Shown in pieces: positions 9,197 to 15,147 of a DNA stretch of 15,147 nucleotides. The stretch covers positions 1-15,147 of the forward strand of contig VKHC01000055.1 of the NCBI GenBank assembly GCA_015143735.1, read 5' to 3'. Under the pieces are notes generated by a model. That model saw nothing but the letters and a program-made list of their open reading frames with translations, was not told where the DNA came from and made no database searches. Origin of the DNA: Synura sp. LO234KE. Taxonomy: Eukaryota; Sar; Synurophyceae; Synurales; Mallomonadaceae. Positions within the stretch are counted from its first letter, which is position 1. Every line of letters starts with the position of its first letter. A program made the translations under genes and the position numbers.

Positions 9197-9635
9197 CCAT
9201 TTTAATCCAAATGCATCAGGTGCGCGGAGCTCGAAGTTTTGAATATATGAGTAGCGGTTATCGACCCAGCTTGCATGTAAAAAAGTTTCTACTTCAAAAT
9301 GCTTGGCCTGAGAATTTGCCAATGTGTCTTTTAGATCAGCGTCATTCAAGTCATCAAAAGTTGGTATAACCGGTAGCTTCTCGCATTCATAAATATTTAA
9401 ACCAATTTCCATAGTTTCGTAAAGAGCGCGACACTGCAACAGCGTTTTCACTGGCCGGAGCGAAGTCGTCCGGCACAATCAATCCCAATCGTGACCAAAA
9501 ATTCAGTTTTGATAAGAAAGATGTACGACAGACGCAGCAAATAATATGGGAAATCCGCAACGTGCGTTTAAATATGGAGGTTTGAAAAATATCAGAAAAT
9601 ATCTCTCCTGATGCGCTTAGCAGTGAACTAGCGTA
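9197..9635 (-). pseudogene. Relic of an unrecognised protein gene with a frame switch
   Basis: Two overlapping minus-strand frames read like consecutive parts of one protein. The upstream frame (9635-9388) gives a stretch such as LNFWSRLGLIVPDDFAPAS. The downstream frame (9478-9197) gives ALYETMEIGLNIYECEKLPV followed by an acidic stretch (FDDLNDADLKDT) and FHA-free ordinary sequence ending LRAPDAFGLKW. The switch falls around 9425-9440, where the two frames both encode SR/CR before the Leu. A single-base indel in a pseudogene explains this. An intron using the AG in CTGTTGCAG is possible but would need a donor that I did not find. Codon third positions are A/T-rich as in the vWA gene, unlike the GC-rich retroelement remains, which suggests a host gene fragment. 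No family recognised. Confidence 0.4.
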
Positions 9636-9747
9636 TCAGCAATACCTTAAAAGGTTATTGCAGTTTCTCAAGTCTCAATCGCCCTGAGCGAATTACTGTC
9701 GTCAGTACACTTCTCAGAAACTCGCGTCGCAGCGCGGGGACTTTTTA

Positions 9748-9955
9748 CAAAGTATTGTGGATTGAAGGGGGCTGGTGCCACTGTGACGTCTACGCCTCCA
9801 TTTCTCTTTACACAGTGATATTCGTGTGTGCTCTAAAACAGCCATGCCTCTCAAAGTATTGTGGATTGAAGGGGGCTGGTGCCACTGTGACGTCTCCGCC
9901 TCCATTTCTCTTTACACAGTGATATTCGTGTGTGCCCTAAAACAGCCATGCCGCT
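9748..9955. repeat. 104-bp near-perfect tandem duplication
   Basis: The copies at 9748-9851 and 9852-9955 both begin caaagtattgtggattgaag. I count three differences (tacgcc/tccgcc, gctcta/gcccta, gcctct/gccgct), so they are about 97% identical. The period of 104 nt is not a multiple of three, so it does not preserve a frame. The age implied is far younger than that of the surrounding decayed element sequence. Confidence 0.93.
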
Positions 9956-10550
9956 CTCCTCGCGATTCATATGGTCGTTCAGCCACACTCGACACTTCTC
10001 AAAAAGCTTTGCAGTCTCGTGGCAATTCGTGGGCAGTACTCAGGCGGTTTACTTGGGCACTTTTTACATTTGATCAGGTGCAATTGATTGAAGTCCCGTT
10101 AATGGATCTAATTGGCCTGTTCTGGGGAAAACCTCCTGCGGCTCGCGGAGAAGGCCTGGCTGAAACCTTCCTCTCGTTACTCCGGTCGCGTTGCTGGGCG
10201 ACACATTCACATGCATAATTGATGGAAGGAGATCATTTGTACTCCTCGTGCAACGAGCTCTCCCGTCCACCGCTGCCGCGGCCAATTTCCTCATGACCTG
10301 CTCAATTGCTTCCGCGGACGCCTTTTAGGGGAGGATGGGGGATAGCGCCTGGTGAACCACTCCGCATGGATTCGCCTGCTATTTTCAGGAATTAAGAGTC
10401 CTTGGAGGTTTGCCTCTAGTTCTCACATATCGCACGGCCACTACTCCCATTCGACTATAGCACAACGCGCCTTACCGGTTACGCGACAACGGTTACGCGC
10501 TTCCTAGTATTAAGCAGTATGGTATGCCAAGAGAACCGCCCTAGCTCCTC
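9956..10550. other. Unassigned, probably retroelement-derived DNA
   Basis: A plus-strand frame runs from the tandem repeat to 10218, and a minus-strand frame spans 10064-10294. Neither shows a domain that I can name. A 10-bp word, cggttacgcg, occurs at 10476-10485 and 10490-10499. Because the sequence at 10551-10748 recurs at 12906-13101, this stretch may be the body of another element of the same family, truncated on the left. Confidence 0.3.
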
Positions 10551-10748
10551 GTGCCCTACCCACTTTTCGGTCGTGCGATTCGCCCTCGGGCGCGAAGGGG
10601 ATAGTTATTTACGTAGTCTATGTATGACATTTGCCAATACACAAAATCTCGGATTTCGTCAGAGTACGCAATATCATATCAAACAAGTTTGAAACATAAA
10701 ATAACAACGAATTCGACTCTTTGTATGAATAAATTTCTTGATTTGGCA
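10551..10748. repeat. Left ~197-bp direct repeat (R1)
   Basis: This is collinear with 12906-13101. Anchors keep a near-constant offset of 2350-2356: tcggtcg (10567/12923), ccctcggg (10583/12938), aaacaagttt (10681/13031), acataaaata (10694/13047) and ttggca (10743/13096). The copies are diverged and of nearly equal length (198 and 196 nt). It begins tgccct at 10552 and ends ttggca, so TG...CA ends are possible. It may be a solo-length LTR or the 3' end of a retroelement. Confidence 0.7.
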
Positions 10749-10831
10749 GCGACCTCCCGCTAACTATTTAGAAGGACTTTCTCAGGGTCCCTCTTCTTGT
10801 CGATGAGTCCATCTCTCGTCTCCTAGAATAA

Positions 10832-11562
10832 GCCTGGCGTCTCGCCAACCCGGCTCAGATCCTTTCTATTCGGGTCACGGACATTCTCTCGGTCTCCCTG
10901 TACCTTACGCCAGCGGGTTATTTGGTCGACATCCTGTATCGACATTGGACGCTTCCACAGGCGATGAGTTCCCCTCTCTCTCAAACGATTGCCTCGGTGG
11001 TCACCCCTCCCCAACTATGTCGTGGGCCAATCGACCACGACTCGTAGCTAGTACAAGGCAGCAACACCATCAATCTATAATATGGGCGGCTATATGCATC
11101 CTATTCCTTTCTCCCGCCATATTTGGACCCCCAGCGCACTTCTCGTGTTACTCTCGATCTCTCCTCCGGCTCACCTCATCACAGGGGACTCCCCCCACCT
11201 CTGTCTACCCTAAATTCTCTTCCGGACATGGTCGAGGTACTCCGGGTGGTTCCATATCCCGCACCTGGGCATATTGGTCGCTCCGCCCATTTTCTCCGGA
11301 GATCCCCTTGTATCGCACCTCGACGCTCCTGCCCCTGGAGTCCGGCGAACGGTTTAGTCCAACTCCACTGCTCCTCCGGGTTCTCGCCGCTCCTCTCGTT
11401 TCTGCGCACGTGTACTTTCTACATGTCTCTCTGCGTCTTACGAACTACCGATCACATGAAGTTGATCCAAAGGAAGACATCCGAGACATAGACATTTTAG
11501 TCGAATCTCTCGCTAAGTCCTTCCGTACTCCGCCCTCTACCTTCTCTAATGATGTTGCGTAG
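10832..11562 (+). pseudogene. Possible Gag-like coding remains
   Basis: Two plus-strand frames are unusually open here. One is open at 10832-11044 and 11081-11491, and the other at 10945-11562 (205 codons, the longest uninterrupted frame outside the vWA gene). Both translations are rich in Pro, Ser and Leu, typical of low-complexity C/T-rich DNA, so length alone is weak evidence. The end of the second frame is more protein-like (EVDPKEDIRDIDILVESLAK then RTPPSTF). Its position at the 5' side of the repeat-bounded unit suits Gag or ORF1. There is no conserved motif, and the assignment is an inference from position. Confidence 0.22.
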
Positions 11563-12258
11563 TGTCTTCATGAACTTGCCTTCTCTAACTCACGTCATTC
11601 TGTCGAGTCCTCTACGCCTCCACCCCCACCGACCTTTCTGCCCCCATACTAGTAGGTCGGGTGCAGCCTTGGGTACGACGCTTGCCACCTCTTTTACCGT
11701 TACGGGTCTCTCCAAGGAGAACTTATTCCACCATAATTGACCCTCGCGCTACTTCGGAGATCGAATCGTTGCCCATTCTCTGGTCCTCAGGTGGGATGTT
11801 AACACGGCTGCTAATTCCCCTCAACTCCCGGATCTTGGACCAGCAGCGCCTTGCCGCACAGATCGCTCGGGACGAACACAGGGTCACCAGACTCCTATTC
11901 CCCTAGTGGCAGGATGTAATCCTCCTTTTTGCGACCAATATGCTCAACATGGCGGGCCACTCTCCCGGTGCCCGGGGCCAATATGAACGGCTCCTTTGCG
12001 AATGACACTGGAATGGTGGACATAGCTCCTGCCAAGACGAACGGCGAACTACCCTCCTTTGGTGTCATCTCTGCGGACAAAACGCGTGGCCAATTCTTTC
12101 TTTCTTGCCAACATCCACTGGTGGCCACAGCTGGGCAGAACTTGGATAAACTACTTCATATTTTTTTACCTTAACCGTTGACTGTCCTGCTTCAATATTG
12201 GTCTCTGAACATGGACACAGAATCTGCCTTGGCAACTCGACCATTTTCCAGACCACGC
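11563..12258. other. Interior of the repeat-bounded unit, unassigned
   Basis: Short overlapping frames occur on both strands (for example 11661-11906, 11929-12174 and minus 11895-12128), none with a recognisable fold. No RT motif was seen in any frame I read. A Cys/His cluster at 11915-11971 was considered and rejected as a zinc knuckle. Confidence 0.35.
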
Positions 12259-12370
12259 AACTAGACCGTGTGGTCCTCCATACAGTGACGCAATGCCAGC
12301 TCTGAACGAGAGTGTCACTCTGAGCAAACACCTTGTTAGCAGAATTGATATCATCTCGTGGGCGAGGCAG
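12259..12370 (+). repeat. Conserved block, copy B (matches 7753-7862)
   Basis: This is the second copy of the block upstream of an HBD-RNase H module. In the conserved frame it reads VTLSKHLVSRIDIISWARQQ, against LSKHFVNRIN in copy A. It is less damaged than copy A: this stretch has no stop, and the frame stays open to a TAA near 12419. The block starts 248 nt before its HBD, compared with 194 nt in copy A. Its function is unknown. Confidence 0.58.
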
Positions 12371-12506
12371 CAAGCTATCTCCACCCCAGAAGCTGATCCC
12401 TCAACTATACGGACCTTCTAAAGACGATGTCATACGCCCCGTCCACCTTCAACGGTGTCGTCACCGGTATCCTATGCCGTTCGGCTTCGTCACGTTGATG
12501 GCATCT

Positions 12507-12760
12507 ATATACGTCATTGAAAAAGGCTGCCTCGCCCCAGACAATCAACATCCAACTGACTTTAAAAGGTTCGTGTCCCGGAAGGAGGCGAATGACTACA
12601 TGGCCATGACGTCGGGCCCGGACCACCCGCTCCTTGAGGACCTGGTGGCCTTTTTCTTCACGGACGGCATTTGAACCGAATGGCTCCACCGGCTGGGTAG
12701 TACACGTGACCTCATCTGCTTTCCGGATCGTGTAGACATAAAATCCCTCTGGGGCCGATA
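12507..12760 (+). pseudogene. Decayed HBD plus RNase H start, copy B
   Basis: The HBD runs from 12507 to about 12605. It opens with IYVIEKG, the family's usual first strand, and closes with DFKRFVSRKEANDYM, matching DFK.FTSRKK in copy A. The middle is about a dozen residues shorter than a full HBD, so the SW segment is missing. RNase H follows after a linker of about 17 residues. AFFFTDG at 12648-12668 keeps the first catalytic Asp (12663-12665), and a TGA follows at 12672. The next strand, GSTGWVVHV, is at 12682-12708 in another frame. This order is the same as in copy A, where GSAGW follows FAGG. Later RNase H motifs could not be traced before R2 begins at 12906, so the C-terminal half is decayed or lost. 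Confidence 0.58.
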
Positions 12761-12905
12761 CTGACGACCGCGAGGAGTTCCAACGGGGTGGGCGCAATTG
12801 CTTCGAGGAGGGTGGTTACTTACACAGTTTTTCTGCCTTGCATGATTTTTGTCATCCTTCAGCATGCTGACTCAGTAAATAACCAGCCATTCGATTTTGG
12901 GCACG

Positions 12906-13101
12906 AGGCCCTCCACCCCTCATCGGTCGCTATTAGCCCCTCGGGCACAAAGGGTATGGTGACTAAGTACAAAAACTCTTGCTTTGTCAGGAGAGTACAC
13001 GACCGGGCGCACGAATACCATCATAATAAGAAACAAGTTTGGAACCACATAAAATAGCTACGAATACCACTGCTCGTTTATGAATTAATTTGCCATTGGC
13101 A
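12906..13101. repeat. Right ~197-bp direct repeat (R2)
   Basis: R2 is the partner of R1 at 10551-10748 and shares the same anchors in the same order with only a few nucleotides of indels. It closes the unit carrying HBD-RNase H copy B. AT-rich unique DNA starts directly after it. Confidence 0.7.
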
Positions 13102-14239
13102 CCTTATGCTGTTTTACTTGACACATTGGTTATATGCTGTGGTTGAAACACTTCCAAACCAAAAACTATTTTTTCGTGAAGTGCGGTAATTTTGCGGAAT
13201 ACTTTTAATACTTTTCTTGATACTTTCGTTTTCCTAAAGTATGCAGGCTTTACTACGGATTCCGGTACAAGGATAAAAAACGAAAACGTAGTTGAAATTG
13301 TGGTAAATATGCTGTGTTCTGGAACACATTGACATTAGGCACCGGAAGTACTTCACGAATAGTATTGGTCTAACAATCATGAATACAAGTATAAAATTTA
13401 CTTGTGAAGCGAATTTACAGCTCGATAATTCTATTATGGAGCATATATTAGTTATGCACAAAACTGAAGACATGAAGATCGATCTCATCATCTTAAAATT
13501 TCATATATGCATCATAAACTGTTTCGTAAATTATAAATATTTTAATACTTCCTACTACCTGTGAATGCTTACAACGGATGTATGAAAAAATTAAAATAAA
13601 TAACATGTCAATTACCACACACCAAAATTAATGGAACGATTAAATTATATATGAAATAGCAAATTAATAAATCTATTGCGTCCAAATTCAAGAAAATGAT
13701 TTTAAACAACATAGTTCAAACAAGTGGAAGAAATGGAATATTAATTATACGAGCATATGAAATTTTATGAAAGCGTAAGTAAGTTTACCGGCGCCATCAC
13801 GTACGACGAATGCACTTGCTTGGAATTTCAAGGCGTGATTGGAAACTCTGTTTGGTTTATGAGCTAAGTACCGTTATCGGATTTGAAATCTCCATATATA
13901 TTCCCTTGAACAGCAGCAGATAGTCAATAAGCCACTTGGATCTAGCACTGTCTCCACCAAGCGGAGTAAAGTGAGTAATTGAGACGGGAAAGAATATTTA
14001 ATCAGTGGCAGCGGAGTGTTTCGAAAATTAAACAATGTTTTTGTCAACAAATCGCTAAAACAACAAGTCCTTACTCAAAAGATAATTTCAGGTAAGTTTA
14101 AAATTTAAAATAATTTTTTTTAGCCGAAATAAAGCGCACAACTGAAAATTTACGTTGTATGTTGCAAGTAAGTGCAAGCAGTTAGTTGTTTTTCGTGGGG
14201 TCGGGTTTCAAGGTTACAACTGGCGCACCATCCGGAGAA
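13102..14239. promoter_or_regulatory. AT-rich intergenic region and probable 5' UTR of the vWA gene
   Basis: This is strongly AT-rich DNA without a credible gene. The 61-codon frame at 13379-13564 is what AT-rich sequence gives by chance. A tatata run lies at 13895-13900. A consensus splice donor (CAG|GTAAGT) at 14092-14097 is followed by candidate acceptors at 14123, 14180 and 14185. The 14092-14185 pair would give a 94-nt 5' UTR intron. All frames entering the vWA exon from here are closed: TAG lies at 14183, and TAA lies upstream across the proposed junction. This supports the 14240 start. Confidence 0.4.
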
Positions 14240-15117
14240 ATGCAATTACCAACACCTGATGAAGTGGGAGCACGACAATTTCTCGCTCGGAATGATTGGC
14301 CTGTTGGATTACAAGAACTCCTCGTGAACGGTTGCGTCCAATTACCGATTAGATTTATAATTGTTGATGATTCAGGGTCGATGACAACAAATGATGGTAA
14401 AAGGCTTCTTCCGAGTGGAAAAAAACTGAAGTAATGCATTAATTAATTAAGTATTTGTTTAACTTGTTCCTTTCTGAACATTTCTATCACATTAGAGAGT
14501 TGCCATGCTCTCGGTGGTCTGAATTGTGTGAGTCTCTAAAATTTCATGCCGAATTAGCAGAAGCTGCTCGTGCTCCAACCGAATTTCGCTTGTTAAACAA
14601 TTCTGACTCTATTATGGTAGGATGCAAGAATGACAACGGGCAAGGATACAGAGTTCTTCTGTCATTACTTGATCAATCTCCGAATGGGGGAACACCACTT
14701 TGTCGGCACATAAATGAAGTTGTCCAGAAAATATGTATATTAGAACCTCAACTGCGGGCAAATAGACAGAGAGCCGTTCTCGTTATTGCCACCGATGGTG
14801 AATCCAGCGATGGCGATGTTGCTCAGGCGATGAAACCCTTACGATCTCTGCCTGTCTGGGTAGTAATTCGGTTATGCACGGGTGAGGAGCGAATCGTGAA
14901 CTATTGGAACAACATCGACAAAGATTTAGAAGTTAATATGGACATAATTGATGATTTTCTTTCCGAAAGCCAGGAAATAAGGCGAGTCAATGGTTGGTTT
15001 ACTTACGGCGAGCCTCTACATCGCCTGAGAGAGTTCGGAATTGTAATGAAAGACATCGATCTTATAGATGAATCCAAGCTATCGGCTGATCAAATGCGAA
15101 ATGTCGTTGCTATGCTG
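14240..15117 (+). CDS. vWA-domain protein, two exons seen, probably continuing
   Basis: Exon 1 is 14240-14430, the intron is 14431-14495 (65 nt, GTAATG...ACATTAG) and exon 2 starts at 14496. Splicing restores one frame of 271 residues with ATG at 14240. Residues 36-190 form a von Willebrand A fold. The metal-binding MIDAS site is complete, with DDSGS at 43-47, Thr130 in GGTPL and Asp164 in ATDGE. Family-like segments follow: WVVIRLCTGEE (185-195), VNYWNNID (198-205), MDIIDDF (212-218) and WFTYGEPLHRLREFG (231-245). I associate this arrangement with a stramenopile family of unknown function. vWA domains generally bind protein partners through a divalent metal. No signal peptide or membrane segment is seen, so it is probably intracellular. 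The TAA at 15118-15120 lies inside a perfect splice donor, GTAAGT at 15117-15122, so the last codon shown may be an exon edge and the gene may extend beyond the window. Confidence 0.85.
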
Positions 15118-15147
15118 TAAGTATCGCACAACAACTTCGTCCATCAA

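Larger units (their letters stand above)
10551..13101. mobile_element. Decayed retroelement unit bounded by direct repeats
   Basis: Two collinear ~197-bp direct repeats enclose 2157 nt. Inside, on the plus strand, are a possible Gag-like region (10832-11562), the conserved block (12259-12370) and an HBD plus RNase H start (12507-12760). No RT, protease, integrase or endonuclease is visible. Two readings fit. One is a short LTR-type, non-autonomous element with R1 and R2 as LTRs. The other is two tandem or nested non-LTR copies that each end in the same 3' tail. TGGCAGCGACC directly at the R1 boundary would suit a tRNA primer site, but I could not match it to a tRNA. Confidence 0.45.

Noticed and set aside
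11123-11409. Separate genes for each overlapping frame at 11123-11491 and minus 11179-11409
   Set aside because: C/T-rich low-complexity DNA opens several frames at once. At most one is coding, and none has a conserved motif.
11915-11971. Cys/His cluster as a Gag zinc knuckle
   Set aside because: The spacing is C-x4-C-x5-H-x6-C, not the canonical C-x2-C-x4-H-x4-C, and the flanking frame soon closes. One such cluster is expected by chance in this much DNA.
12405-12797. 130-codon minus-strand frame
   Set aside because: It is antisense to the HBD-RNase H copy B frame, has no motif of its own, and is best explained as a shadow.
13379-13564. 61-codon frame in the AT-rich region
   Set aside because: The Ile/Asn/Tyr/Phe-rich composition is what AT-rich non-coding DNA encodes. 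There is no motif or splice support.
14092-14123. 32-nt intron between GTAAGT and the T-rich acceptor
   Set aside because: This is too short for ordinary spliceosomal introns. The same donor paired with 14185 gives a more usual 94 nt.
1-15147. CRISPR array, bacterial operon or phage module
   Set aside because: There are no regularly spaced repeats, no Shine-Dalgarno-led gene series, and the one sound gene is intron-bearing.

Overview
The window looks like nuclear DNA of a eukaryote, with one recognisable host gene at the right edge and a long, mostly decayed retroelement tract before it. Evidence for a eukaryote is GT-AG introns whose phases restore reading frames, retroelement domains broken by stops and frameshifts, and no bacterial-style gene packing. 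The von Willebrand factor A (vWA) protein resembles a family I associate with stramenopiles (diatoms, oomycetes). Stramenopile origin is an inference from remembered family resemblance, not from a search.

Layout. 1-1026: no gene seen. 1027-2002 (minus): possible three-exon gene for a small single-pass membrane protein, unrecognised, with a strong hairpin inside its second intron. 2355-2711 and 3014-3220 (plus): two unassigned open frames. 3221-4575: no secure gene. 4576-7058: remains of a non-LTR (LINE-like) retroelement, with reverse transcriptase (RT) motifs in order followed by an RNase H domain. 7753-8664: a conserved block, then an RNase H1-type hybrid-binding domain (HBD) and a second, different RNase H, all with stops and frame changes. 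9197-9635 (minus): a frame-broken relic of an unrecognised protein. 9748-9955: a fresh 104-bp tandem duplication. 10551-13101: a 2.16-kb unit bounded by two collinear ~197-bp direct repeats. It holds a possible Gag-like region and a second copy of the block-HBD-RNase H module, with no RT seen. 13102-14239: AT-rich intergenic DNA and probable 5' UTR. 14240-15117: the vWA gene (plus), one clear intron, probably continuing past the window.

The most interesting signal is the repeated module of conserved block, HBD and RNase H. It occurs once just downstream of an RT-RNase H element and once inside a repeat-bounded unit without a visible RT. This may be the trace of a retroelement with two RNase H domains, or of a non-autonomous family carrying an HBD-RNase H protein. 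The only gene here that looks functional with confidence is the vWA gene.
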